This document shows positions 28,270 to 37,148 of a DNA stretch of 64,000 nucleotides, piece after piece. The notes beneath the pieces were generated by a model. That model searched no databases and had not been told where the DNA came from. It saw only the letters and a program-made list of their open reading frames with translations. Each line of letters starts with the position of its first letter. The stretch's first letter is position 1. A program made the position numbers and the translations under genes. The stretch comes from Pseudomonadales bacterium (GTDB lineage: Bacteria > Pseudomonadota > Gammaproteobacteria > Pseudomonadales > DC-out160), in assembly GCA_019090455.1 (NCBI GenBank), contig JAHRWA010000104.1, positions 182,136 to 246,135 of the forward strand, written 5' to 3'.

Positions 28270-28674
28270 CTCGAGTGAACGCCAAGTGTCATTGGCGTGG
28301 TCGGTTGATACGTGAGATTTTTTAACTTCTAGCCATTGTGCTGCGATGTGTTGAAGTGTATTTGCGTGTTTTCGTTCTGTTTTGAGGTCGTTTTCGTCAC
28401 GGTGTTCTTTTGGATCTATGTCTTTGGCTAGTAATTCTCTAGCGGTTTTGCGTTTACCGCGCGCATCGGCAAGCGATACTTCAGGGTAGCGACCAAAACT
28501 TAGGCTGGTACGTACTTTGGTGAATGGCCGGTAATAATCAAATAGCCATAGTTTGGAGCCATTGGGTTTGACGCGAAGTTGTAAGCCATTGCCATCCGAA
28601 AGGGAATAGATCTTCTCTTTGGGCTTTGCTTGTTTAACTTCAGTATTGGTTAAAGGTTTGCTTGTTCTCGCCAT
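28204..28674 (-). pseudogene. Tyrosine integrase, N-terminal fragment
   Basis: The first 144 residues match the N-terminus of a P4-type island integrase: the arm-binding DUF4102 domain (LTNTEVKQAKPKEKIYSLSD, LSFGRYPEVSLADARG), then the start of the core-binding domain ending in LHIFPSLGK. After about position 28242 the homology stops, and twelve unrelated codons follow. Full-length integrases are about 400 residues; the catalytic R-H-R-H-Y half is missing here. It starts 166 bp beyond the 3' end of ssrA, a standard island insertion site, and reads away from it. It is therefore an inactive relic of island integration. Confidence 0.9.
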
Positions 28675-28677
28675 TTT

Positions 28678-28730
28678 AGTAGTACCGTTTTAGGAGTATC
28701 GCCATGGTACTACTAACCGTACTACTAAAA
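28678..28730. repeat. Three TAGTAGTAC copies before the integrase gene
   Basis: TAGTAGTAC occurs in forward orientation at 28678-28686 and inverted (GTACTACTA) at 28707-28715 and 28719-28727. The spacing and position between the integrase start and ssrA fit integrase arm-binding sites or an autoregulatory operator; the function is inferred. Confidence 0.5.
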
Positions 28731-28770
28731 AAGCGGGATCTCATGCGATGCCTTAGAACCTCCTAGGCAC

Positions 28771-28806
28771 AAAAAAGCCCGTAACTCGTTAAAATTACAG
28801 GCTTTT
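28771..28806 (-). terminator. Rho-independent terminator of ssrA
   Basis: On the minus strand, AAAAGCCTGTAA pairs with TTACGGGCTTTT around a short loop and is followed by a T-run. It lies about 35 bp downstream of the tmRNA CCA end. The 3' flank of ssrA, including this terminator, would have come with the island. Confidence 0.75.
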
Positions 28807-28839
28807 GAGGTTGTTCTAGGTTCTTGCTGAACCCTTGTT

Positions 28840-29202
28840 TGGTGGAGGCGGCGGGAATCGAACCCGCGTCCGTCAGCACTCTGCCTTGCGATCTACATGT
28901 TTAGCCATATCTATTAAGTTAACCCGTAACGGCCCGAAAGGCAGGGCGTTGTGGGCTGAGTCTGTTAGGTTTTAACAACGCCGCTACAGACACGCTTTGT
29001 TGCGATCTTGTGTAATTTGACCATTGAAATCCGACCACCACAAGCAATGATTGGTCAATGGCTAGCTGGCGATTAAGCTGCTAGAGCGTAAGATTCGTCG
29101 TTTGCGACTATCTTTATTTGCTGCAACGGATTTACGAGAATTGCAACGGTACTCGACATGCACTCAAGGTTTCATTACCGGCGTCGAAGCCAGGTCGCCC
29201 CC
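28840..29202 (-). ncRNA. ssrA: Transfer-messenger RNA (tmRNA)
   Basis: This 363-nt tmRNA rescues stalled ribosomes together with SmpB. The 5' end GGGGGCGACC pairs over 7 bp with the 3' end ...CGCCTCCACCA, with an encoded CCA. The T-arm GGGTTCGATTCCCGCC is present near the 3' end. The resume codon is GCA, and the tag open frame reads ANDESYALAA followed by TAA (about 29070-29102). The neighbouring smpB gene and the island integrase remnant at its 3' end are typical. The acceptor and T-arm are intact, so island insertion has restored the gene end. Confidence 0.97.
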
Positions 29203-29294
29203 TTATTCTGGTTAAAAACGTAAATGGAACTGATTATTCTATCACTATAGATAGGGGTACAGTAGTTAGTTTTCAAGGTTTTAGCTGATATTTC

Positions 29295-29768
29295 TTAATC
29301 GTGACGCATAATTCGTTGTTTTTGTCGGCCCCAGTCGCGATCTTTTTCCGTGGCTCGCTTGTCGTACTTGTGTTTGCCTCTGGCTAAGGCGATGTTGCAT
29401 TTGGCGCGGCCTTTGTGCCAATGCATGCCGAGAGGGATGCAGGTGTGACCGTCTTTGTTGACGCCATCGAATATTCGCCCGAGTTCATTTTGATGCAAAA
29501 GTAGTTTTCGCGATCGTAGTGGTTCAGGACTGATGTGGGTTGATGCGGTGGGTAGTGCTTGGATTTGAGCGCCAACGAGCCAAGCTTCTCCGTTTTTCAG
29601 TTGGATGTAGCTTTCTTCGAGATTGATTTTTTTGTCTCGCAGACTTTTGACTTCCCAGCCTTCCAGCACTAGGCCGGCTTCGAATTTTTCTTCGATGAAG
29701 TATTCGAATCGCGCTTTTTTGTTAACAGCAATGGAATTACTGTTGTCGGGTTTGTTTTTCTTTGCCAT
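29295..29768 (-). CDS. smpB: SsrA-binding protein SmpB
   Basis: This 157-residue protein delivers tmRNA to stalled ribosomes. The OB-fold core starts with NKKARFEYFIEEKFEAGLVL and contains the conserved GWEVKSLRDKKINLEESY. The C-terminal tail, KRATEKDRDWGRQKQRIMRH, is the part that enters the empty mRNA channel. It lies 92 bp upstream of ssrA on the same strand, the common arrangement. Length is as expected. Confidence 0.97.
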   Translation of the reverse strand: MAKKNKPDNSNSIAVNKKARFEYFIEEKFEAGLVLEGWEVKSLRDKKINLEESYIQLKNGEAWLVGAQIQALPTASTHISPEPLRSRKLLLHQNELGRIFDGVNKDGHTCIPLGMHWHKGRAKCNIALARGKHKYDKRATEKDRDWGRQKQRIMRHD

Positions 29769-29975
29769 AGCGGCGGATTATAAAGTGAAAGATTAAAAAA
29801 GGTAGCTTTTTAATCCATTAGTACTTAACTGTGAGGAAATCGTTTAGTGATAAGGACAAAAGTGGGTAGAAGGGGCCTGATATAACTCGAGTTTCTCTTA
29901 TAGTGAGGCTTGAGTGTAATGGTGAAATCCAAGACAATGTCGCGCAGTTATATTTCTATTTATCGGGGAGTTTTT

Positions 29976-31646
29976 ATGATCAGGGATCTTCAAGGATTGA
30001 GTGGTAAGCGGTACGGCAGCTGGTTATGTAGTTTTACGTTAGCAGTGGCACTTCTTCTTGGTGGTCTGTTAGGTTCGGCTGAATCCGTAATGGCCGATGA
30101 GGTATCTGTGGAAAGTAAGAATCTCTCTTTTGGTGAATGTGTTGATGTGAGTGGTTTCAGTCATTGCTTGGATCAGTCAATCAATGATGTGATGGCTCCG
30201 GTGACGGCGCATGTGGCGGGTTTCATTTTTAAGACCATATGGTTTGGTGATATGGGTGTCGATGATAAGTGCGAGGTGGGTGAGGACTGTTTTGGTATTC
30301 GATGGATAGTGGTTTGGCTAGCGATGGGGGCGATATTTTTTACCTTCTATCTGCGCTTTATTAACTTCCGAGGATTTCGACATGCTATTGATTTGGTGCG
30401 AGGGCGTTATTCTGATCCGAATAATCCAGGAGAAGTCTCTCATTTCCAAGCGTTGACCACGGCGCTATCGGGAACTGTTGGGTTAGGAAATATTGCAGGT
30501 GTTGCGGTAGCGATTTCCATTGGTGGACCGGGTGCGACATTTTGGATGATTTGCGCTGGTTTGATGGGGATGTCATTGAAGTTTGCTGAGTGTACTTTAG
30601 GGGTCATGTATCGAGAGGAGTACCCTGACGGGAAAGTGTCAGGCGGACCGATGTTTTATTTGAGTAAGGGGTTGGCGGAAAAAGGTTTGGGGCCTCTAGG
30701 TAAAGTGTTGGCGATTGTTTTTGCTATCTGCTGTATCGGTGGGGCGATTGGCGGCGGCAATATGTTTCAAGCGAATCAAGCGTATGCCATGGTAGCTAAA
30801 GTATTTGGGGCAGATTCATTAATCGGGTCAACGCCATCGTTGTTTGGGGTTGTGCTGGCATTTTGTGTGGCGATTGTCATTATTGGCGGGATTAAGTCTA
30901 TCGCGCGGGTCACCGCAACGTTGGTCCCGCTAATGGCTGGGGTGTACTTGGCGGCTGCGTTATATATTATTTTGAGTAACATCAGTGAAGTACCCAACGC
31001 ACTTGGGCTAATAGTGACAGGGGCATTTAGTCCAGAAGGCGTGCTGGGCGGAGCGATTGGCGCATTGATTCAAGGTTTGCAGCGTGCGGCATTTTCTAAC
31101 GAGGCGGGAGTGGGTTCAGCATCGATTGCGCACTCGGCGGTAAAAACCAAAGAACCTGTGACTGAAGGTTTTGTGGCATTGCTAGAACCCTTTATTGATA
31201 CCGTGGTGATTTGCACTATGACGGCATTGGTTATTATTATCACGGGGGCCTATACCAATGAGCTGGGTTTGAGTGGGGTGAATCTCACTTCCTTGGCATT
31301 TACTTCAGTTTTCCCGTGGTTCGATTATATTCTGATGGTTGCGGTGGTGTTGTTTGCCTATTCCACGTTGCTGTCTTGGTCCTATTACGGGACAAAATGT
31401 TGGGCCTATCTGTTTGGCCATAATAAAATGGTAGAACTGAGCTTTCGAATCCTATTCTGCTTTTTCATCGTGGTAGGTTCTGTGATGAGTCTGGGCAATG
31501 TGATTGATTTTTCCGATTCAATGATCTTCTCTATGAGTCTCGCTAATATATTAGGGCTTTATATCATGGCACCGGTAGTGAAAAGAGAACTTGAAAGTTA
31601 TTGGCCTCGGTTGCAGTCAGGTCAAATTAAGAAGCAGGATAAGTAA
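29976..31646 (+). CDS. Sodium:alanine/glycine symporter (AGCS family)
   Basis: This is a 556-residue inner-membrane transporter importing alanine or glycine with Na+. The ATG at 29976 is chosen because CGGGGAG precedes it by a proper distance. An N-terminal cleavable-type signal (to VMADE) and a short periplasmic segment with Cys residues precede about ten membrane helices. AGCS signatures include [19 protein letters not shown] and [18 protein letters not shown]. The signal-peptide extension is longer than in many AGCS members but is known in marine species. It is monocistronic. Confidence 0.9.
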   Translation: MIRDLQGLSGKRYGSWLCSFTLAVALLLGGLLGSAESVMADEVSVESKNLSFGECVDVSGFSHCLDQSINDVMAPVTAHVAGFIFKTIWFGDMGVDDKCEVGEDCFGIRWIVVWLAMGAIFFTFYLRFINFRGFRHAIDLVRGRYSDPNNPGEVSHFQALTTALSGTVGLGNIAGVAVAISIGGPGATFWMICAGLMGMSLKFAECTLGVMYREEYPDGKVSGGPMFYLSKGLAEKGLGPLGKVLAIVFAICCIGGAIGGGNMFQANQAYAMVAKVFGADSLIGSTPSLFGVVLAFCVAIVIIGGIKSIARVTATLVPLMAGVYLAAALYIILSNISEVPNALGLIVTGAFSPEGVLGGAIGALIQGLQRAAFSNEAGVGSASIAHSAVKTKEPVTEGFVALLEPFIDTVVICTMTALVIIITGAYTNELGLSGVNLTSLAFTSVFPWFDYILMVAVVLFAYSTLLSWSYYGTKCWAYLFGHNKMVELSFRILFCFFIVVGSVMSLGNVIDFSDSMIFSMSLANILGLYIMAPVVKRELESYWPRLQSGQIKKQDK

Positions 31647-31704
31647 AATTCCTGTGTCTGATGAATAGCATGTATTTTTTTGTAAGTGAGTGCGGTGGAA
31701 CGGT

Positions 31705-32025
31705 ATGGTAAATGATGAGCCCGGTGAAAGTGAGATGATTTCTGTTGAGGTGGCCTACGCCTTACTGGAGAAGCAGCTGATAGTGCCGTTGCAGGTTCCA
31801 CCGGGTACGAATATGTTGGATGCTGTCATACAGTCTAAAATTGCAGAGAAGTTCCCTGATATAGATCTGGAAAACCTGTCGTTGGGTATCTTTGGCAAGG
31901 CTGAGAAGAAACCGGAAGCTAGGATATTGGAGCCTGGTGACCGAATTGAGATTTACCGCCCTTTGGTCGCAGATCCGAAGGAAATGCGTAAGGCTAGGGC
32001 GGAAAAATTGAAAGGCAGTAATTGA
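31705..32025 (+). CDS. rnfH: RnfH family ubiquitin-like protein
   Basis: This is a small beta-grasp protein (UPF0125/RnfH) of about 107 residues. Core sequences are MISVEVAYALLEKQ, PPGTNMLDAVIQS, NLSLGIFGK and RILEPGDRIEIYRPL. The role of RnfH is not settled; it is often next to bamE and a RatA-like gene in gammaproteobacteria. Three starts are possible: GTG 31690, ATG 31705 and ATG 31735, the last matching the shortest family members. It converges on bamE. Confidence 0.88.
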   Translation: MVNDEPGESEMISVEVAYALLEKQLIVPLQVPPGTNMLDAVIQSKIAEKFPDIDLENLSLGIFGKAEKKPEARILEPGDRIEIYRPLVADPKEMRKARAEKLKGSN

Positions 32026-32072
32026 GGGCTAATAGTTGACGATTAATAAATGAAGGCGTTCAATTTGGCTGG

Positions 32073-32612
32073 TTAGGTGCTAGCTTCTTTCGGTTTATCT
32101 TCAGCTTCCGATTTATCTTCAACTTTTAGTTTAGATTCTTGTGTAGTTTCTGATTTTTGTGTTTTGTCTGGCTTTTTAATGGCGTCTGTTTTTCCGATAG
32201 CATCAAAATGAGCCGTTCCCGATACCAATGCATCAACATCACCTACCGTCTTTACGTATTGATCGTTTTCAAATAACAGTGTGATGTGTCGTTTGGCGAG
32301 ACGTTGGTCACCGATTAAAATGCTGTAATGGTAGTCCCACCGGTTTTGATGGAAGGTGTCCACAAGCAAAGGTGATCCCATCACATATTGTACTTGTCGC
32401 TTGGTCATTCCTGGTTTGAGCTTATCCACCATTTCTTTGGTGACGATGTTACCTTGGCCTATATCTATTTTGAAAACACCAGGGAACTTAAGGGTACTGC
32501 AGCCCGATAGTCCCGTTATTACCATTACGCATATAAACCATAAGGGTATGGTTTTTAGGGGTAATGAGTTTAAAGATCTTATTCTTAGACTTTTAGAGCG
32601 AGGGTCTCTCAT
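32073..32612 (-). CDS. bamE: Outer membrane protein assembly factor BamE
   Basis: This lipoprotein of the BAM complex helps to fold outer-membrane beta-barrels. A signal with lipobox GLSGC (Cys38 in this start) is followed by the SmpA/OmlA domain. The conserved segments are KLKPGMTKRQVQYVMGSPLL and RWDYHYSI. The C-terminal tail of about 50 residues is rich in Lys, Glu, Asp and Thr, with degenerate repeats, and extends beyond the usual BamE end. It is divergent from fur, the usual gammaproteobacterial order. Confidence 0.95.
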   Translation of the reverse strand: MRDPRSKSLRIRSLNSLPLKTIPLWFICVMVITGLSGCSTLKFPGVFKIDIGQGNIVTKEMVDKLKPGMTKRQVQYVMGSPLLVDTFHQNRWDYHYSILIGDQRLAKRHITLLFENDQYVKTVGDVDALVSGTAHFDAIGKTDAIKKPDKTQKSETTQESKLKVEDKSEAEDKPKEAST

Positions 32613-32668
32613 TAAATGTTATTCCTTCCTGTGCAGCCCTTTTTTATGGGGTATAAAATTTGTTAGAC

Positions 32669-32687
32669 TATAACCATTCTCATTAAC
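32669..32687. promoter_or_regulatory. Candidate Fur box between bamE and fur
   Basis: The minus-strand reading GTTAATGAGAATGGTTATA matches the 19-bp Fur consensus GATAATGATAATCATTATC at 14 positions. It lies 60 bp upstream of the fur ATG and in the divergent bamE region, which fits iron-dependent autoregulation. Confidence 0.55.
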
Positions 32688-32747
32688 ATTATGTTCGCAA
32701 GTCTCATTCTAGACGATACAGCCTGTGGAACCTAAAGGATTTTTCTA

Positions 32748-33176
32748 ATGACTCGTGAAAATCAAGAGCTCCGTAAAGCTGGCCTTAAGATTACACTTCC
32801 TCGCGTTAAGATTTTACATGTTCTGGAAAGTTCCCAGCCTCATCATATGAGTGCTGAGGATGTTTATAAGTCTCTCTTAGAAATCGGTGAAGATGTGGGT
32901 TTAGCCACAATATACCGAGTGTTAACGCAATTTGAAGATGCGGGGTTGGTTGATCGGCATAATTTTGATGGCGGTCATTCTGTGTTTGAAATCGCTCGAG
33001 AGGGTCATCATGATCATATCGTTTGTGTCAGTTGTGGAAAAGTGACTGAATTTAACGATAAGGCGATTGAAAGCCAGCAAGAAAAAGTAGCTAAAAAACA
33101 CGGTTTTAAACTACGGGATCATTGTCTTCAGCTCTATGGAGAGTGTTTGGACGCGAATTGTTCTCGTCAGAAATAA
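32748..33176 (+). CDS. fur: Ferric uptake regulator Fur
   Basis: This 142-residue metal-responsive repressor has an N-terminal winged helix (ELRKAGLKITLPRVKILHVLE). The signature GLATIYRVLTQFEDAGLV and the metal-binding HHDHIVCVSCGKVTEF follow. The C-terminal Cys residues lie in YGECLDANCSRQK. All family motifs are intact. It should repress iron-acquisition genes with Fe2+ as corepressor. Confidence 0.97.
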   Translation: MTRENQELRKAGLKITLPRVKILHVLESSQPHHMSAEDVYKSLLEIGEDVGLATIYRVLTQFEDAGLVDRHNFDGGHSVFEIAREGHHDHIVCVSCGKVTEFNDKAIESQQEKVAKKHGFKLRDHCLQLYGECLDANCSRQK

Positions 33177-33222
33177 ATAATATCGTTTGTCTAAAATAAA
33201 TAATAACTCTGACCAATTTACC

Positions 33223-34926
33223 TCAAGCGCTAGTGACCATCTCTTTGGCGTGAGCGATAGTTTGGTCGGTTATTTCGAGTCCCCCCAGCATTCTTGCAAT
33301 TTCTAACACTTTTTCGTCATTACTCAAAGGCGTGATGCTGGTGTGGGTGAGCTTCTTCTTAGTTTGCTTGTTTACGTGTAGATGATGGTGCCCTTGTGCT
33401 GCGACTTGTGGAAGATGTGTGACGCATAGGACTTGTGCTTCTTTACCGAGATGGCGCAAAAGTTTCCCCACGACTTCAGCTGTTCCACCTCCAATTCCCA
33501 CGTCTACCTCGTCAAATACGATGGTCCCTAATTCAGATTGTTCTGCGCAGATGACTTGAATGGCGAGGCTTATTCGGGAGAGTTCACCACCGGAGGCCAC
33601 TTTGGTTAATGGTTTTAAGGGTTGGCCCGCGTTGGTGGTGACAAGAAATTCGATAGATTCCATGCCTTGAGATGAATAGTTGCCCGCATCCAGCGGTACT
33701 AGCGTCACCTGACATTTTCCTTGAGGCATGCCTAGACAGCTGATTTGCTCGCCGATGGCCTTGCTGAGTTTTTTCGCGGCACTGGCTCTTTTGGTGCTGA
33801 GCTTGCTGGCTATCTTTACGTACTCTTGTTGCAGTGCCGTACACTCATTTTCTAATGCTTCTAGTTTCTCATCGCCTCCGCTTAGGGATTCGAGTTCTTC
33901 TGCCAGCTGTTGGTGTAGCGTGACCATTTGTTCGGCGGGTATTTTGTGTTTTCGTGCAAGTTGATAGATGCTGCTTAAGCGTTCGTCTAACGCTTGGTAG
34001 CGTGCCGGATCTGAGTTGAAGCTGTCTAGATAATGCCGGAGAGAGTCGGCGGCTTCTTCCGTTTGGATGAGAGCATTATTAATGAGTTCGATAGACTGCT
34101 TTAGTGTTTCATTCTGAGGTATGCATTGCTCAAGATGCCGAATGGCTTGTCCCAGTAGATCCGTTATTGCAACGGCTTCCCCTTTCTGCTGAGAGTGAGT
34201 GTCTTTCTCGCAAGCGAGGTCATTCAGTATCGCAAGGGAATGGTGGCAGTTCGCTTGATTTTGTTCAGCGTTTGCCAGGAGTTTATGTTCCTCCTCTAGC
34301 TTTTTTAATTCACCTTCCATCAAATTGAGAGATGCTAGCTCTTGTACTTGATAGTGGAGTAATTCTGCGCGGTCGCCATTTTCTGCTACGCGTGTTTTTA
34401 ATTTATCTAAATAGTCACGTTTTAGTTGCCACTGGCGATAAGTGGTTGCAGTTGTTTTTGCTAGAGAGTCTGTTTTGGCAAAATTATCGAGTAGTCGTCT
34501 GTGCGTGTCTTTTTTGAGTAATGCTTGATGCTCGTGTTGGCCATGAATATTAATGAGTAAGGAGCCTAAATCTTTGAGGTCCTGTAGCGTTGAGGATCGT
34601 CCGTTGATATAGCCTCGTGATCGGCCATCTTTGCTGACGACTCGTCTAAGGATGCAGTGGTTCTCTGAGTCTAGCTCCCTATCGTTAAGCCATTGTTGTG
34701 CGAGTGGGGCAAGGTCTAACTCGAAGCTGGCTAGTATTTCTGCTTTGTCAGAACCGTGACGTACTGCGCCCGCATCGGCGCGTTGTCCCATTGCTAAGCT
34801 CAAAGCATCCAGTACGATGGATTTGCCAGCACCAGTTTCGCCAGTGATGACGGAAAGGTTAGGTGAAATTTCTAAATCTAGCTCGCCGATGATAGCGAAG
34901 TTGCGAATCTGAATATGTGTAAGCAT
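33223..34926 (-). CDS. recN: DNA repair protein RecN
   Basis: This 567-residue SMC-like ATPase takes part in double-strand break repair. Walker A is TGETGAGKSIVLDAL near residue 30, a long coiled coil occupies the middle, and the ABC signature VASGGELSRISLAIQV and Walker B TIVFDEVDVGIGG lie in the C-terminal half. Length and ends are typical. It is usually SOS-controlled, but I could not find a convincing LexA box upstream. It is divergent from hrcA. Confidence 0.97.
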   Translation of the reverse strand: MLTHIQIRNFAIIGELDLEISPNLSVITGETGAGKSIVLDALSLAMGQRADAGAVRHGSDKAEILASFELDLAPLAQQWLNDRELDSENHCILRRVVSKDGRSRGYINGRSSTLQDLKDLGSLLINIHGQHEHQALLKKDTHRRLLDNFAKTDSLAKTTATTYRQWQLKRDYLDKLKTRVAENGDRAELLHYQVQELASLNLMEGELKKLEEEHKLLANAEQNQANCHHSLAILNDLACEKDTHSQQKGEAVAITDLLGQAIRHLEQCIPQNETLKQSIELINNALIQTEEAADSLRHYLDSFNSDPARYQALDERLSSIYQLARKHKIPAEQMVTLHQQLAEELESLSGGDEKLEALENECTALQQEYVKIASKLSTKRASAAKKLSKAIGEQISCLGMPQGKCQVTLVPLDAGNYSSQGMESIEFLVTTNAGQPLKPLTKVASGGELSRISLAIQVICAEQSELGTIVFDEVDVGIGGGTAEVVGKLLRHLGKEAQVLCVTHLPQVAAQGHHHLHVNKQTKKKLTHTSITPLSNDEKVLEIARMLGGLEITDQTIAHAKEMVTSA

Positions 34927-35001
34927 ACTGGATCGACTGTTAAGTAAAATTAATGGGATTTTTATCGCGCAAGCACAAACAGAATAGTATGCAATTGCTA
35001 G

Positions 35002-35053
35002 TCTAAAAGAAAATCAATATTTCAAATGTCCGCATTTTTGATTTTCTTTTAGA
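35002..35053. repeat. 16-bp perfect inverted repeat between recN and hrcA
   Basis: TCTAAAAGAAAATCAA at 35002-35017 is the exact complement of 35038-35053, with a 20-bp spacer, in the divergent promoter region. It is not CIRCE. It may be an operator bound by a dimer or tetramer; the binding factor is unknown. Confidence 0.7.
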
Positions 35054-35114
35054 TGGTATTAAAACTGTTAGTGATAAAACAAGTGATCCTAAGGCAGTTG
35101 GTCCTAAAATAATA

Positions 35115-36155
35115 ATGGCAAAACCAGAGTTTTCAGAGCGAGCTGAAATACTGCTCAAGGTGTTGGTGGAGCGCTATATTCGCGATGGTCAGCCCGTGGG
35201 ATCAAAAACGCTGTCTCAGGATTCTTCGCTCACTGTAAGTCCAGCCACTATTCGTAATGTGATGTCAGAGCTAGAAGAGCGGGGCTATGTGTGTTCTCCG
35301 CATACTTCGTCGGGACGTGTGCCAACGGCGCTAGGGTATCGCGCATTTGTTGATAGTTTGGTGACATATTCTCCTTTGGAGAAAGAGCAAATTGAACAGA
35401 TCAAAGGGGCGTTGGATGTCAGAAAAGGTCCCCAAGAACTGGTGGAATCGGCATCGAATCTGTTGGCAGAAGTGACGCAAATGGCAGGATTGGTGTTGGT
35501 GCCGCGCCGAAATCAGGAGTTCTTGCGCCAAGTTGAGTTTTTACCTTTATCCAATAATCGAGTGTTAACCGTCCTGGTGCTGAATACCCAAGAGGTGGAA
35601 AACCGCATTATTCCGGTTGATAGAGAGTATTCCCCAGTTGAGTTGAAGCAAGCCTCTGATTATATTAATGAAAATTTTTCCGGCTTTGATTTATCTGACG
35701 CCCATACCGAGTTATTGAAAACGCTAGAGGATACAAAAAAGCGATTGGATGCGGGGATGCAAGCGGCGATTGATTTGGCGAGTAAGGCATTGGAGCCGGA
35801 GGAGAAAAGCGCTGACTATATCGTCAAAGGGGAAGCTAATTTGTTGAACATTGCAGCCGAATCTGGGGTGGAGCGGCTGCAGGAAATTTTCGATGCGTTT
35901 AATCAAAAGCGGGATATTCTTTATCTATTAGATGGCTGTATGCGCACAGAAGGAATGAGGATTTTCATTGGCGAAGAATCAGGCTATGACGTACTAGATG
36001 ACTGTAGCGTTATTACCTCCCCATATACCGGTGAGAATAATGTGCTTGGCGTCTTAGCGGTGATAGGTCCCACGCGTATGCCGTATCAACAAGTTATCCC
36101 TATCGTGGATATAACGGCAAAAATTTTAGGCTCGGCCTTGAATCAGCTGCCTTAA
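35115..36155 (+). CDS. hrcA: Heat-inducible transcription repressor HrcA
   Basis: This 346-residue repressor normally binds CIRCE operators and responds to GroEL. The N-terminal winged helix (RYIRDGQPVGSKTLSQDSSL, then SPATIRNVMSELEERGYV) is followed by the GAF-like and dimerisation regions, ending in VVPIVD-like VIPIVDITAKILGSAL. HrcA is patchy in gammaproteobacteria. No CIRCE sequence is visible near grpE or dnaK here, so its targets (for example groESL) must lie elsewhere. It is immediately upstream of grpE. Confidence 0.95.
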   Translation: MAKPEFSERAEILLKVLVERYIRDGQPVGSKTLSQDSSLTVSPATIRNVMSELEERGYVCSPHTSSGRVPTALGYRAFVDSLVTYSPLEKEQIEQIKGALDVRKGPQELVESASNLLAEVTQMAGLVLVPRRNQEFLRQVEFLPLSNNRVLTVLVLNTQEVENRIIPVDREYSPVELKQASDYINENFSGFDLSDAHTELLKTLEDTKKRLDAGMQAAIDLASKALEPEEKSADYIVKGEANLLNIAAESGVERLQEIFDAFNQKRDILYLLDGCMRTEGMRIFIGEESGYDVLDDCSVITSPYTGENNVLGVLAVIGPTRMPYQQVIPIVDITAKILGSALNQLP

Positions 36156-36165
36156 ACCCCATATC
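36138..36165 (+). promoter_or_regulatory. Candidate sigma-32 heat-shock promoter for grpE
   Basis: CTTGAA (36138-36143), a 14-bp spacer and CCCCATAT (36158-36165) closely fit the RpoH consensus. It overlaps the last codons of hrcA and points to grpE. The predicted start would be near 36172, just before the terminator-like hairpin. Confidence 0.65.
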
Positions 36166-36186
36166 CGTACTATTCTGATTTTTTGG

Positions 36187-36223
36187 AAGCCCGCCTTTTC
36201 TGTGTGAGAAGGTGGGCTTTTAT
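36187..36223 (+). terminator. Hairpin terminator between hrcA and grpE
   Basis: AAGCCCGCCTTTTC pairs with GAGAAGGTGGGCTT (one G-T) around TGTGT and is followed by TTATT. It lies downstream of both hrcA and the predicted heat-shock promoter, so it may terminate hrcA or attenuate grpE transcription. Confidence 0.7.
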
Positions 36224-36294
36224 TGATCTGTCGATTTTGTTGATCTGTGAAGCTGATAATAGCTGTCAGTAAGAAATGCTAGGAGTAAGTAGGA

Positions 36295-36930
36295 ATGTCA
36301 AAAGAGGAAACGCCAAACTCGGTATCCGAACCAGAAGAGGTGATCGAAAGTGCCGCAGGAGGCCCGGAAGAGATGACCTCTGAAGGTGCTGAAAAGGACG
36401 AGTTAGATTGTGTCGAAGGCGAAGTTGTTGAGGATGATGTGTCATCGACAGAAGAAGTCAGTGTTGAGGTGTTGCAGGTAAAGCTGGCAGATGCATTGAG
36501 TAAGGCCGATGCAGCAGAAGAAAAGGCTCTTAGAGTGGCGGCAGATCTACAAAACGCGCGACGCCGAGCGGAAAAAGACATCGAAAATGCACATAAGTTT
36601 GGTGTTGATAAGTTTGTTCAGGAGCTTCTACCGGTTATTGATGGCTTAGAGAGAGGGTTGGAGGCTGTTTCAGAAGAAGATGAAGCGCTTAAAACAGCTC
36701 GTGAGGGCATGATGTTAACGCATAAATTACTGTTAGATGCGTTGAAGAAGTTTAATGTGGAAGCCCTTTTTCCTGAGGGCGAGCCCTTTGACCCTAATTT
36801 GCATGAAGCGGTTTCAATGCAGCCGAATCCAGATGTTGAGCCCAATAGTGTGATAACGGTATTTCAAAAAGGGTATACGTTAAGCGGACGTTTGATTCGC
36901 CCCGCTATGGTTGTCGTGGCTAAGGGCTGA
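36295..36930 (+). CDS. grpE: Nucleotide exchange factor GrpE
   Basis: This 211-residue cochaperone releases ADP from DnaK. It has an acidic disordered N-terminus (to about residue 55), a long coiled-coil helix (RVAADLQNARRRAEKDIENA) and a C-terminal beta domain with FDPNLHEAVSMQPNPD and LSGRLIRPAMVVVAKG. It is the first gene of the grpE-dnaK-dnaJ block. Confidence 0.97.
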   Translation: MSKEETPNSVSEPEEVIESAAGGPEEMTSEGAEKDELDCVEGEVVEDDVSSTEEVSVEVLQVKLADALSKADAAEEKALRVAADLQNARRRAEKDIENAHKFGVDKFVQELLPVIDGLERGLEAVSEEDEALKTAREGMMLTHKLLLDALKKFNVEALFPEGEPFDPNLHEAVSMQPNPDVEPNSVITVFQKGYTLSGRLIRPAMVVVAKG

Positions 36931-37000
36931 AAGGCAAGGTTTTTAATATGGATGAAACTACTCATGGTGTTTAATCGAGTAGATAAACATACTCGCAAGC

Positions 37001-37030
37001 CTTGAAAACTGGCGGATAGCATCAATATAG
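37001..37030 (+). promoter_or_regulatory. Possible sigma-32 promoter upstream of dnaK
   Basis: CTTGAAA at 37001-37007 is a perfect -35, but the expected -10 region (GCATCAATAT) is a poor match to CCCCATNT. This is a weak candidate in the 218-bp gap between grpE and dnaK. Confidence 0.3.
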
Positions 37031-37148
37031 AGCGTAAGAACTAATGATTATCCCGTATCTAATGTAAGGAAATGGGGTAGGAAATATATAAAGAGAGAGT
37101 TTGGTTATCTAATCTACGCCATCTCACTGCATAACGGAGACGAAAAAA

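Noticed and set aside
34927..35000. LexA box upstream of recN
   Set aside because: Only isolated CTG-type half sites were seen; none matched CTGT-N8-ACAG.
35054..37148. CIRCE operator for HrcA near hrcA, grpE or dnaK
   Set aside because: No TTAGCACTC-N9-GAGTGCTAA-like sequence was found in these gaps.
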